This document shows positions 53,316 through 61,401 of a stretch of DNA of 64,000 nucleotides, piece after piece; position 1 is the stretch's first letter; each line of letters starts with the position of its first letter. A program made the translations under genes and the position numbers. Below the pieces are notes generated by a model that worked only from the letters and a program-made list of their open reading frames with translations, was not told the DNA's origin and ran no database searches. Source of the stretch: Gp1-AA133 sp964641665 (GTDB lineage Bacteria; Acidobacteriota; Terriglobia; Terriglobales; Acidobacteriaceae); assembly GCA_964641665.1 (NCBI GenBank), contig CAZXKO010000031.1, positions 62,001-126,000 of the forward strand. The letters run 5' to 3'.

Positions 53316-53780
53316 TCACTTCTTAAGTAGCGCGTCGATCGCGGCCTGAGCGATCGCTTCATCGATCTCCGATTTCGCACCGCTGGCGGCAATCGCACCC
53401 ACGGTCTGGCCGTCCACCTGAATGGGAAGTCCGCCCTGGTTCGGGAAGAAATCCGGAAAAGCAAGAACGTCGACATTGCCTTTTTTCAAAGCATCGGCGC
53501 CATCTTTCGATGGGCTTCGGTAGAACGCGGCATGTCGGGCTTTTCTCTGCGCGAATTGAATGGTATTCAGCGAAGCAGCATCCGCCTTCTGCAGGAAAAG
53601 GAGGTTGCCACTCTCGTCCACAACGCAGAGGGTGACTTCCACATGCAGCTTCTGCGCTTCCGCTTCGGCCGCGGCGACCATGGTCTTGATCGCGGCCAGG
53701 TTCAGGTACTTCTTGCTGGGCAGTTCAGCAAACGCGGTCGCCACAAGAATGCTCAGCATCACAATCAACAGTTTGAACAT
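53316..53780 (-). CDS. Secreted GlcG/HbpS-family protein
   Basis: Protein of 154 residues with a signal peptide (MFKLLIVMLSILVATAFAEL) and the compact GlcG/HbpS fold: LNLAAIKTMVAAAEAEAQKL, VVDESGNLLFLQK, FPNQGGLPIQVDGQTVGAIAASGA and a C-terminal AQAAIDALLKK. HbpS members bind heme or act as redox-linked accessory proteins; GlcG is encoded with glycolate oxidase. ATG 53780 is chosen for the signal peptide; the frame extends to 54215 with non-coding-like sequence. It converges on the SMP-30 gene, with the stops 6 nt apart. Heme or cofactor binding here is only a suggestion from context. Confidence 0.83.
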   Translation of the reverse strand: MFKLLIVMLSILVATAFAELPSKKYLNLAAIKTMVAAAEAEAQKLHVEVTLCVVDESGNLLFLQKADAASLNTIQFAQRKARHAAFYRSPSKDGADALKKGNVDVLAFPDFFPNQGGLPIQVDGQTVGAIAASGAKSEIDEAIAQAAIDALLKK

Positions 53781-54266
53781 GGCAAGGGATGCTACCAGCT
53801 GCTTCCGCGGTTTTCCAGACGAAAGCGCGGGCAGCCCTGGCACGAGATGGACGAACTCGCAAACATGAATCAGCCCACTGAGCGTTACTGCCGTTTTGCT
53901 CGAAAATAACAACGGCATCGGTATTTCAGCTCCATACGTTTCTTCGAGAGTTGAGGATGAGTAGGTCGGCCGTCGGACCGTGCATGCCTGTTCCTTCGCC
54001 AGAGCGGAGCCACGTGGGCAGCTCAGGTGAGTTGGCACACGTTCTGCGATCGACCCCAAAGCTTCGTAAAACCTACTTGCTGGATCGTGCGAATTTCCAC
54101 GTGCTACGGTCGATTCTAGATTGCACGCGTTGAACCGCGCATGATGAGGCGCGTCGCGATCATGTGGTCGGTGTATTGCGTGTAAGCGTTTACAGACGAC
54201 GGCGCAATGGAGCATAATGCCCCGTTCTCCATGACCTTCATATCAGGAACATCAGGGGGGCATTTC
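53781..54266. other. Intergenic region upstream of the GH2 gene
   Basis: Nearly 490 bases between two divergent genes. The only clear structure is the palindrome at 54181-54194. Open frames here lack ribosome-binding sites and recognisable domains. Confidence 0.45.
54181..54194 (+). promoter_or_regulatory. LacI-family operator-like palindrome upstream of GH2
   Basis: TGTAAGCGTTTACA, symmetric at 12 of 14 positions with the central CG typical of LacI-family operators. It lies 73 nt before the GH2 start codon. No LacI regulator is encoded in the window. Confidence 0.5.
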
Positions 54267-56585
54267 ATGGACCGTCGCGATTTCCTCAAGGCCACGGGGG
54301 GCCTGATTGCGAGCGCCACACTTACCCAGCCGGGTTTTGCGGGCACCGCGAGCGAGGCCACCACTGCGGCAGGACGGCTGGTGACTCCTATGAACCGGAA
54401 CTGGCAGTACAGCCGGACGGTTGCCGAGGGAGCACATGCGCGCGACTTCGACGATTCTGGATACGAGCGTGTGGTGATCCCGCATACCAACGTCAAATTG
54501 CCTTGGCACAGTTTTGATGAGAAAACCTATGAGTTTGTCTCCAGCTACAGGCGCCACTTCAAACTGCCGGCCGAGGCCCGCGGGAAGCACGTGTTCGTGG
54601 ACTTTGAAGGAGTGATGACGGCATCCACGGTGTGGATCAACGGCACACGTTTGGGCGAATACAAAGGAGGATACACGCCGTTTTCTTTCGACCTGACGCC
54701 GCACGTCGACTTCGATGGTGAGAATGTGCTAGCCGTGGACGTCGACTCCAGCGAGCGCGCCGACATCCCGCCCTTCGGCTACGAGATCGACTATCTGACT
54801 TTCGGTGGTATCTACCGTGAAGTGTGGCTCCGCGTTGTCCCTTCGAGCTTTATCGAAAACGTGTTCGCAAAGCCGAAGGATGTTCTGGGTCAGCACCCCA
54901 CCTTGGATGTGGATTGCTACATCCAGCATATGGAGTTGTCGCGGGAGTCGTTCCGTGTTGAAGCCGTCCTGAAAGACGGCGATCGCGAGGTCGCCAAGGC
55001 CTCTCAGAACGTACCGTCTTCCCCTGCAACCCAGGAAGCGGTGGCCCACACGGTTCACATCGCGAACCTGAGCGGAATCAAGCTGTGGGATCTCGCAAAC
55101 CGAAATCTATACAACGTCGAAGTAATACTGTGGCGTGGCAACCAGCGCGTCGACGAGCTTACGCGGACAATTGGTTTCCGCGAAGCACAGTTCACGGACC
55201 ATGGATTCGAATTGAACGGCAAGGTCATCAAGCTGCGCGGGTTGGATCGGCACCAGACCTTCCCCTGGGTTGGGCAAGCAATGCCGGGACGGGTGCAGCG
55301 GCGCGACGCGTATGTCCTGCGCAACAAGCTCAAGTGCAATATCGTCCGCACCTCGCACTACCCGCAGTCCCGACATTTTCTGGATGCCTGCGACGAGAGC
55401 GGACTGCTGGTGCTGGAAGAAATTCCCGGCTGGCAGCACATCGGCGACGAAGCCTGGAAGCTCCTCGCTATCGACAACGTGGGCCGCATGATCCGCCGCG
55501 ACTGGAATCATCCTTCGATCATTCTCTGGGGCGTACGCATCAACGAGTCGCACGACGACCACGACTTTTACACACGTACCAACGCCCTGGCGCACAAGCT
55601 CGATCCGACACGGCAAACTGGCGGGATCCGTTATTTTCAGGATTCGGAGTTCCTGGAAGATGTGTTCACGATGAACGATTTTGGCTTTCCGCTCAAGCCG
55701 CCCAATCACCCCAGGTACCTGAATACCGAATTTGTCGGACACACGTATCCCACCAAGACAATCGACCAGGTAGAACGGCTGACGGAACATACGCTGCGGC
55801 ATGCGCGCATCCACGACCAACTGGCTTCGAATCCTCAGTACGCAGGCGGCATCGGCTGGTGCGCGTTCGACTACAACACACACGGCGACTTCGGGTCCGG
55901 AGACCGGATCTGCTACCACGGGGTGACGGACATGTTTCGCGAGCCGAAGCCGGCGGCGGGGTTCTACAAGTCGCAGTGCGATCCAGCAGAGGAAGTCGTC
56001 ATGGAACCGGCCTTCCACTGGGCGCGGGGCGATGAATCGATCGGATTTTCGCGGGCCGTGGTTTGCTCCAATTGCGACCATCTGAAACTTTACATTGACG
56101 ACAAACTGGTCGTGGAAGCCGATCCCGACCGCGCGCAGTTTGCGCACCTCCGCTACGCGCCATTCGACATAAAACTGAAGGAACTTTTTCACAAGTGGGG
56201 AGATCTGCGGCTGGAAGGATATCTCGAGGGCAAGCAGGTGATCGTGAAGCGTTTCTCGGGCAAAGGAGTTGATGCAAAATTCGCGCTGCTGCCGGATGAC
56301 ACGAGCCTCTCGGGCGATGGTGCGGACACGACCCGAGTGGTCTTGCGCGTGACCGACGAATTCGATGCGATTCGACCTTTTGCCAACGATGCGGTCAAGT
56401 TCGACATCGACGGCCCAGCTGACATTATCGGCGACAATCCTTTTTCTTTAATCGGGGGGACCGGCGCGATCTGGATTCGAGCGAAAGAACAAGCTGGAAC
56501 GGCGCGGCTTACAGCCACGCACCCGGTGCTGGGCAAGCAGCAGCTTGAATTCAGGATTGATCCAGCTGCGCCCGAAGGCATATAG
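54267..56585 (+). CDS. Tat-exported GH2 glycoside hydrolase (beta-galactosidase-like)
   Basis: Enzyme of 772 residues with a Tat signal (MDRRDFLKATGGLIASATL). The GH2 order is visible: sugar-binding jelly roll (FVDFEGVMTASTVWINGTRLGEYKGGYTPF, quoted in part as STVWINGTRLGEYKGGYTPF), Ig-like domain, barrel and C-terminal beta domains. The acid/base Glu is in WGVRINESHDDHDFY and the nucleophile Glu probably in RYLNTEFVGHTYP. The segment KLRGLDRHQTFPWVGQAM is diagnostic. ATG 54267 has AGGGGGG upstream and starts the Tat signal; the frame is open to 54207. Beta-galactosidase is the commonest activity, but beta-glucuronidase or other GH2 activities cannot be excluded. Confidence 0.9.
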   Translation: MDRRDFLKATGGLIASATLTQPGFAGTASEATTAAGRLVTPMNRNWQYSRTVAEGAHARDFDDSGYERVVIPHTNVKLPWHSFDEKTYEFVSSYRRHFKLPAEARGKHVFVDFEGVMTASTVWINGTRLGEYKGGYTPFSFDLTPHVDFDGENVLAVDVDSSERADIPPFGYEIDYLTFGGIYREVWLRVVPSSFIENVFAKPKDVLGQHPTLDVDCYIQHMELSRESFRVEAVLKDGDREVAKASQNVPSSPATQEAVAHTVHIANLSGIKLWDLANRNLYNVEVILWRGNQRVDELTRTIGFREAQFTDHGFELNGKVIKLRGLDRHQTFPWVGQAMPGRVQRRDAYVLRNKLKCNIVRTSHYPQSRHFLDACDESGLLVLEEIPGWQHIGDEAWKLLAIDNVGRMIRRDWNHPSIILWGVRINESHDDHDFYTRTNALAHKLDPTRQTGGIRYFQDSEFLEDVFTMNDFGFPLKPPNHPRYLNTEFVGHTYPTKTIDQVERLTEHTLRHARIHDQLASNPQYAGGIGWCAFDYNTHGDFGSGDRICYHGVTDMFREPKPAAGFYKSQCDPAEEVVMEPAFHWARGDESIGFSRAVVCSNCDHLKLYIDDKLVVEADPDRAQFAHLRYAPFDIKLKELFHKWGDLRLEGYLEGKQVIVKRFSGKGVDAKFALLPDDTSLSGDGADTTRVVLRVTDEFDAIRPFANDAVKFDIDGPADIIGDNPFSLIGGTGAIWIRAKEQAGTARLTATHPVLGKQQLEFRIDPAAPEGI

Positions 56586-56657
56586 GCCCGGAGGCGGCTT
56601 CGCGCGAAGACCCGTTGCAGGCTGCAGACCGCCCTCTTACCAAGGAGATGTACCTAG

Positions 56658-56761
56658 ATGCGGTTAAACAGCCGCGAATTTCTCGGTGTCGCACGGCGGC
56701 AGTGATCGGCGCTGCCGGTTTTCGGCTACCAGGGTGGGCGCTCGGGAGCGGGAGCGAGTAG
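56658..56761 (+). pseudogene. Remnant of a Tat-exported protein gene
   Basis: AAGGAG precedes ATG 56658, which begins MRLNSREFLGVA, a Tat-type start. A one-base shift near 56695 then brings AAVIGAAGFRLPGWALGSGSE into frame, a typical Tat h-region and signal end, before a stop at 56761. No mature domain follows. The remnant lies 72 nt after GH2 and 86 nt before the island's attachment repeat, so it is probably the next gene of the GH2 operon, destroyed when the island inserted or by later deletion (inference). Confidence 0.6.
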
Positions 56762-56846
56762 GCGGGGTCAGGTTGGTCGAGGCCCGGAAGGCTCCTCAGG
56801 ACAAGCGCGGTCTGCCAAGCAGAAAAAGCGTAATTCCTATATTTGC

Positions 56847-56900
56847 TGGCGACCCCGGAGGGAGTCGAACCCCCAACCCTCAGATCCGAAGTCTGATGCT
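56847..56900 (-). repeat. Attachment repeat, displaced 3' fragment of tRNA-Arg
   Basis: 54 bases identical to 61202-61255. It covers the tRNA-Arg 3' end from the anticodon arm through CCA. Beyond it the sequence diverges from the tRNA, so no functional tRNA can be made here. Confidence 0.9.
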
Positions 56901-57039
56901 TTGTCCCCGCTAGCCTATCATCGAGCATCCCTGAACCGCTCTGGGAGATGCTACGCCGGCTGCTTGACTCCCTAAATATGTACTTCATGCGTTTGTCCAC
57001 CCTACGATTTTCTCGTGCGGTATATCGAGGAGGATCAAT

Positions 57040-58009
57040 ATGCGTGGAGTCTTCGAACGCTTCAAAGGGAGCGGCGTATGGTACGTCCGCTATGCCGATG
57101 CTTCTGGCAAACTCAGGCGGGAACGGGTCGGTCCCAAGTCCGCCGCGCTTCAGCTGTATAGCAAACGCAAGACCCAAATCCATCTACAAGAAAAACTACC
57201 CGAGAACTTCCGGGTGAAATCTGTTTCCTTCCAGAAGTTGACGGATGCCGCGTTGCTCTGGTCGGAAGCGAACAAGAAATCCTACCCGAGCGACAAAGGC
57301 CAGATCGCCCGCCTGGTCGCGGAGTTCGGATCGCGCTCCGCCGAACAAATCACGGTGGGAGATTTTGAGAGATATATTTGGTATCCAGCCCTGGGCGGTG
57401 GCAACGCGCAATCGCTGCCGGGCACTCCTAAAGATGATCTACCGGATCGGAGAGCAGGATGGAGTGATCCAGACGAATCCCGCGCGGAAACTCCGGATGG
57501 CCAAAGAACAAGGAAGGGTGCGCTGGCTATTGGACGCGGAGGAGGCTCTGCTGCGCCAAAAGATTCCACCCGCCCATCTACCGGAGTTCGATCTGGCGCT
57601 CAATACCGGGATGCGGCGGGGCGAGCAGTACAACCTCGAATGGCCGAACGTGGATTTCGAACGCGGGATGTTAACGATTCCCCGCTCCAAGAACGGCGAG
57701 ACGCGCCACGTCCCGCTGAACCAGGCCGCTCTGAATTCGCTACGCCGCCTGAAAAACGGCGACGACGAGGGTCGCGTCTTTGGCCTGATCTCGCCGAGGT
57801 ACTGGTTCGACACGGCCATCGGCAAAGCGAAAATAAAGAATTTTCATTGGCACGATCTGCGCCATACCTTCGCGTCGCGGCTCGTCATGAAGGGCGTCGA
57901 TCTCCGAACCGTCCAGGAATTGCTCGGGCATAAATCGATCACGATGACCTGCCGCTATGCGCATCTGTCGCAATCCCATCTCAAGGAAGCGGTAGAGAAG
58001 CTGGGTTAG
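57040..58009 (+). pseudogene. int: Tyrosine recombinase/integrase, one frameshift
   Basis: Island integrase broken by a single shift. From ATG 57040 (GAGGAGG upstream) the first frame encodes the N-terminal DNA-binding half (GVWYVRYADASGKLRRERVG, then ITVGDFERYI). Near 57365-57415 the reading passes to the next frame (LLKMIYRIGEQDGVIQTNPA), which runs to the stop at 58009. The catalytic set is present in the second part: Arg in NTGMRRGEQYNLEW, His-x2-Arg in HDLRHTFAS, His in LLGHKSIT and Tyr in CRYAHLS. Corrected length would be about 320 residues, normal for phage-type integrases. Either a true pseudogene or a sequencing error; nearby genes are also shifted, which favours decay. Confidence 0.85.
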
Positions 58010-58335
58010 CTTCGGTCCAAACGTCGGTATTGGACCGGCGTTTCACTCATAAAGTCGAGTGAAAACGAGTGGACGAAGCCCCGCGATGCTCGGTATTTGA
58101 GTTGCTCGTTGTAGCGGGCTTGGGCTTCCTCGAAAGTTGCGAAGCCATCCTGGGGCGAAAGGGTAACCGTCTGGTTCGCGAAAGTCTTCAGACCCTCGTC
58201 CCAGTATCCGTGCTTCTCCCGAACAAAAAACGTCTGGGCTCCGTTGCGAAACTCAAAATCAAAACTCGGTTGGTAATACTCGCCTCCGTCGAGGAAGGTT
58301 TTCGGAGCGTCGGTCTTGTAAAGGGTCTCAAACAT
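58006..58335 (-). CDS. Hypothetical protein, 109 residues
   Basis: Not recognised. The protein is rich in aromatic residues (GGEYYQPSFDFEFRNGAQTFF, quoted in part: EYYQPSFDFEFRNGAQTFF) with no signal peptide, membrane segment or known motif. It converges on the integrase, overlapping its last 4 nt, and lies inside the island. A weak ribosome-binding site (GCGAG) precedes ATG 58335. Composition and length are compatible with a real gene. Confidence 0.55.
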   Translation of the reverse strand: MFETLYKTDAPKTFLDGGEYYQPSFDFEFRNGAQTFFVREKHGYWDEGLKTFANQTVTLSPQDGFATFEEAQARYNEQLKYRASRGFVHSFSLDFMSETPVQYRRLDRS

Positions 58336-58602
58336 AACTCGCTGGGCGTCAAAGCGCGCGATTTGCGTCTACTTGCAGGACCTACGGCCTTGAGTTCTTT
58401 TACGAGGCGCAGACGCAAACAAAATGGTACTGCGTTCGCCGATTGGGCGTCAAAGTGAGGCTAATCTTTGCGGCTTCCTCGACGCGAGCGCCGAGTCCCT
58501 GTGCGACGGGGGTGACTGAAGTCACGGGGGCGGGTGATGCGGGTCGTATGAGCGGGTGCGGTGCAGTTCTAGTCTCAGTACATCTCCGCCAGGAGGTGGA
58601 AG

Positions 58603-59046
58603 ATGGCGCGACGCTACACTGCTCCCCCAGATCTATACGATGCGCTCGAACAGCGCTGCGAAAAGGTCCGAAAGGCAAAACCAACGGTACTGTTCCGGCG
58701 CGGGGAACAGGCTTTCGGTATGTTTCTTATTCTCAGAGGGACGGTGGGTCTCGATTTCGGTGTTGATAGTTCGTCCGGACTCGCCAGCACCTACGGTCCG
58801 GGTACACTCGTAGGCTTACCTGCGACTCTCACCAAACGCAACTACAGTATGACGGCTACCGTGACCGGCGACGCTGAACTCGGATTTCTAACGACCCAGG
58901 TACTAGAGTCTCTATTGCGCGAGCACCCCGAATTCTGCCGGGAGTTGCTGGAAATTCTGGGAGCCAAACTTACCCATACCGAACAAGTGACGAAGGCGCT
59001 GCTGCGCAAAGAGAAACTGCCCAAACTGGAGTCGGGAGTTGCGTAG
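58603..59046 (+). CDS. Stand-alone cyclic-nucleotide-binding-domain protein
   Basis: Protein of 147 residues made of a single Crp/Fnr-type cNMP-binding domain: LFRRGEQAFGMFLILRGTVGL at residues about 29-49, YGPGTLVGLPATLTKRNYSMTATVTGDAELGFL and a C-terminal helix (FCRELLEILGAKLTHTEQV). No helix-turn-helix follows, so it cannot be a classical Crp regulator. The phosphate-binding cassette is degenerate, so ligand binding is doubtful. A very strong AGGAGGTG site precedes ATG 58603. Island cargo; it may act as a small signalling or anti-regulator protein (inference). Confidence 0.82.
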   Translation: MARRYTAPPDLYDALEQRCEKVRKAKPTVLFRRGEQAFGMFLILRGTVGLDFGVDSSSGLASTYGPGTLVGLPATLTKRNYSMTATVTGDAELGFLTTQVLESLLREHPEFCRELLEILGAKLTHTEQVTKALLRKEKLPKLESGVA

Positions 59047-59054
59047 ATGCACCC

Positions 59055-59234
59055 TTATTGCCGAATTCCTTCTCCAACCGGATACGCCGCGTCAATCTTC
59101 TTCAGTATCCGCTCCGCCAGGCGAATGGCGTTCGCAATAAGCGCCTCACTCCTCGGAGTGGGCCGGTAATCGTTAAGGTCTTCCGCGTTTTTCAGGTGTC
59201 GCGCCACGAGGGATTGCAGCCGCAATAAAGACAA
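59055..59234 (-). CDS. Possible small protein, 59 residues
   Basis: A frame from TTG 59234 to TAA 59055 encodes a charged, helix-prone peptide (ARHLKNAEDLNDYRP, ALIANAIRLAERILKKIDAA). Sequence quality looks coding, but there is no clear ribosome-binding site and the start is uncertain (a GTG lies 9 codons in). Not recognised. Confidence 0.35.
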   Translation of the reverse strand: MSLLRLQSLVARHLKNAEDLNDYRPTPRSEALIANAIRLAERILKKIDAAYPVGEGIRQ

Positions 59235-59251
59235 CGCGCTTGCGGCTACGG

Positions 59252-59479
59252 CTATTGACCCATAATCACTACCTCTTTCTGGTAGGAGCTATGCGCCGCA
59301 GTTTCGAATTGATACCCGACTCGAACTCTCGCTCCTCGTGGGCTTGTACCAAGTGCGGATGCAAGTTCCACAGTGGTATGGACTGGCTTCCCCTCGATCG
59401 AGTTAATCACGTCACCAACGTGCACGTTTACCGACTCGGCTGCGCCACCCGAAGCTAACGATACGAACAAAACAGCCAA
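59252..59479 (-). pseudogene. PDZ-domain fragment
   Basis: About 75 codons matching the second half of a PDZ domain as found in HtrA-type periplasmic proteases: VNVHVGDVINSIEGKPVHTTVELASAL, quoted in part as VHVGDVINSIEGKPV, followed by ARVRVGYQFET and a C-terminal EVVIMGQ. The beginning is missing; only a TTG could start it and no protease domain is upstream. It is probably a remnant of a longer secreted PDZ protein, carried or created in the island. Confidence 0.55.
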
Positions 59480-59636
59480 AATTTCGGGGATAGAAAATGT
59501 CTACCCGAGGCGCGAACGTCGCTTGTAGGGCTTCCTAACGCAAAGTTTTTCTGGGCGCTTTCCTGGCGGTGGTTTTTCAACAGCCACGTCTGTTAGCAAC
59601 AGTTGAGAGGAACCAAGCGCTGGGCGCCATCAGAAA

Positions 59637-59683
59637 GGAAAGGCCCTCCCAGCGCGGGAAAAGCCACTGTGGGAAGGCCTTTC
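59637..59683 (-). terminator. Long hairpin after the HAF-like gene
   Basis: Arms GGAAAGGCCCTCCCA (59637-59651) and TGGGAAGGCCTTTC (59670-59683) pair with one bulge. The hairpin lies 30 nt downstream of the HAF-like stop. The following minus-strand run is only weakly T-rich, so termination is plausible but not certain. A shorter CAACCG/CGGTTG hairpin lies between it and the gene. Confidence 0.5.
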
Positions 59684-59712
59684 GAACTCAACCGTTGAGA
59701 AGAGCGGTTGGG

Positions 59713-60597
59713 CTATGGTGTCCGGATGTAACCGTGCACACCGCCCGCGGAATCCAGATAGATCCCAACGATGACATTGCTAGGATTGATCCCGGCTGCA
59801 TCACTGAGCACAGCTCCCGGAGGATCGAAAGACGTGAAAATGCCGTTGCTCACCATAAAGGAGTGTGCAACGTCCGCGGTATCGATGTACTCTCCGACGC
59901 CGACTCCCTCTGGGTTAGCCCCTCCCACAAACGTAAAAATCGCGCCTGGAAAATCAATCGTGGTGTAGGTCCCATGGTACAGCAAATATCCGTGACCCAC
60001 TCCAGCACTGTCCGTGTAAGAGCCAAAAACGGCACCAGATGCGATAACGGTGACGGCAAGGCTGCTGATTGCGCCGGGCGGGTCGAAGGTGGCCGAGAAG
60101 ACGCCTTTCTTGGGCACGAGAAAACTGTGGGTAGTGTTTGCAGCGCCAAAAGTGCCGCAGGCAGGGTCGGTACAGGTATATCCTGACATTTCCCCGGAGG
60201 GGTTGAGACTAGTGAGAACCGTGCCAGTGGCGAGTGGGTAGTTAACAGTTGTGTATGTGCTTCCGTTCAGAGTGAACCCGTGGCTGACACCACTCGCGTC
60301 GAGGTAGCTGCCCACGATAACTCCCTGCGGACTGATCCAGTTGGGTGTCGTCAATGTGGACCCTGGAGGATCGAACGACGTGAATACGCCTTTCTTCAGC
60401 GTGAAACCGTGAGTAACGCCCGATGTGTCAGTGTAACTGCCAATGTCTGTACCCTGCGGATTGGGTCCGCCGTTTAGAGTGGTGGAAACCGCACCGGCGA
60501 AGTCGATACTGGTGTAGGTCTGTGCGGATGCTATGGACAATGTTGCCAATGCAACACTGATCGTGCAAATTGCCACGAACCGAAATACTTTGATCAT
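59713..60597 (-). CDS. Secreted HAF-like repeat protein
   Basis: Protein of 294 residues with a signal peptide (MIKVFRFVAICTISVALATL...ASAQ) and about six repeats of roughly 45-50 residues. Each contains a core such as GSYTDTSGVTHGF, GSYLDASGVSHGF, GSYTDSAGVGHGY or GEYIDTADVAHSF and a recurring FTSFDPPG block. This resembles the extracellular HAF-repeat family that is common in Acidobacteriota. No catalytic residues are evident; a surface or adhesive role is a guess. AGGAGGATGG precedes ATG 60597 and a hairpin follows the stop. It is the largest intact gene of the island. Confidence 0.82.
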   Translation of the reverse strand: MIKVFRFVAICTISVALATLSIASAQTYTSIDFAGAVSTTLNGGPNPQGTDIGSYTDTSGVTHGFTLKKGVFTSFDPPGSTLTTPNWISPQGVIVGSYLDASGVSHGFTLNGSTYTTVNYPLATGTVLTSLNPSGEMSGYTCTDPACGTFGAANTTHSFLVPKKGVFSATFDPPGAISSLAVTVIASGAVFGSYTDSAGVGHGYLLYHGTYTTIDFPGAIFTFVGGANPEGVGVGEYIDTADVAHSFMVSNGIFTSFDPPGAVLSDAAGINPSNVIVGIYLDSAGGVHGYIRTP

Positions 60598-61201
60598 GGG
60601 ACCATCCTCCTGATCTTCGTGTGGGGTGCGGGCCGAAAATGCTGATGAATCGGGATCTCCATTTTGGGTCTCCGAATGGCCGATAGCACATGGGGCGAAC
60701 TTCGCAGATTCGACGTCGACGCCAATGGGGGTTCAGGAGATCCGAAAATCGTGATCCTTGGGCACTACCTGTCAGATTGGATCGCCGTTGTTGCGCTTGG
60801 GTTCGGGACGGAGGCCGGTTCAGTCGGACGGCATCAGGAACGGTGAGGCTCGGCTGAGCAACACGAGCGTGCGCTCTAGCAGATGGATTGTCAAGCCGGT
60901 TTTCATGTTCACGGTGGCTTCGCGCTTCCCCTTCGATCACGGCGGCGAGTCGTCCATCGGGCGCGGATAAGATGCTCGACTACAGGCCTAGAGTAGTGGC
61001 GGGAATAGTGTTTGCGGATGGCCAACCCAGAAGCTATGTGGTTGTTGGCGTAACATTCCCATCACACCAACTACGTCGAATGGCCCCGATTCGCGTTCCT
61101 TCCGGGATTCTTGGGAGCCACCGGGAGAGTCACTTGACGGAATGAGCGGGAGATCGCGGGACTGCCCGCAGAATGGAAAACGCCCTAATTCTTGCGTTCC
61201 A
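60598..61201. other. Right-end island segment without recognised genes
   Basis: About 600 bases between the HAF-like gene and tRNA-Arg. The HAF-like promoter must lie at the left end. Open frames are short, Arg/Ser-rich and lack ribosome-binding sites. Confidence 0.45.
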
Positions 61202-61255
61202 TGGCGACCCCGGAGGGAGTCGAACCCCCAACCCTCAGATCCGAAGTCTGATGCT
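61202..61255 (-). repeat. Attachment repeat within the intact tRNA-Arg
   Basis: The 54 bases shared with 56847-56900. The identity stops inside the anticodon arm, as expected for crossover sites of tyrosine recombinases using tRNA genes. Confidence 0.9.
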
Positions 61256-61278
61256 CTATCCAGTTGAGCTACGGGGCC
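61202..61278 (-). tRNA. tRNA-Arg (anticodon TCG)
   Basis: A 77-nt cloverleaf with encoded CCA. The acceptor GGCCCCG/CGGGGTC pairs with one G-U. The anticodon arm is TCAGA-CTTCGGA-TCTGA with TCG at positions 34-36, and the T arm is GGGGG-TTCGACT-CCCTC. It decodes CGA. Its 3' part is the island's integration target; the intact copy lies on this side. Confidence 0.96.
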
Positions 61279-61401
61279 GCATTCGTGCCGACAGGTCGCA
61301 CAGGTTGCCGATCTGACACGCCATCAAACCTACGCGCGATTGTACACACCCATACGCCGCTTGCAAGCAGCAAGCCGCCATCACTGCCGGCGCTCGGCTG
61401 C

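Larger units (their letters stand above)
56847..61255. mobile_element. Small genomic island integrated in tRNA-Arg(TCG)
   Basis: About 4.4 kb bounded by a perfect 54-bp direct repeat that is the 3' part of tRNA-Arg (56847-56900 and 61202-61255). The intact tRNA is at the right end, and a tyrosine recombinase lies just inside the left end: the standard layout of a tRNA-targeting integrative element. Cargo: frameshifted integrase, a 109-residue unknown, a cyclic-nucleotide-binding-domain protein, a possible 59-residue protein, a PDZ fragment and a HAF-like repeat protein. No transfer or phage structural genes are seen, so it is a decayed or satellite element. Confidence 0.85.

Noticed and set aside
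56847..56900. A second tRNA-Arg gene at the island's left end
   Set aside because: Only the 3' 54 bases match; the 5' half and the acceptor pairing are missing, so it is an attachment-site fragment.
60428..60940. A 170-codon minus-strand frame overlapping the HAF-like gene start
   Set aside because: Out of frame with the HAF-like gene, which has a strong ribosome-binding site, a signal peptide and repeats; the alternative has none of these.
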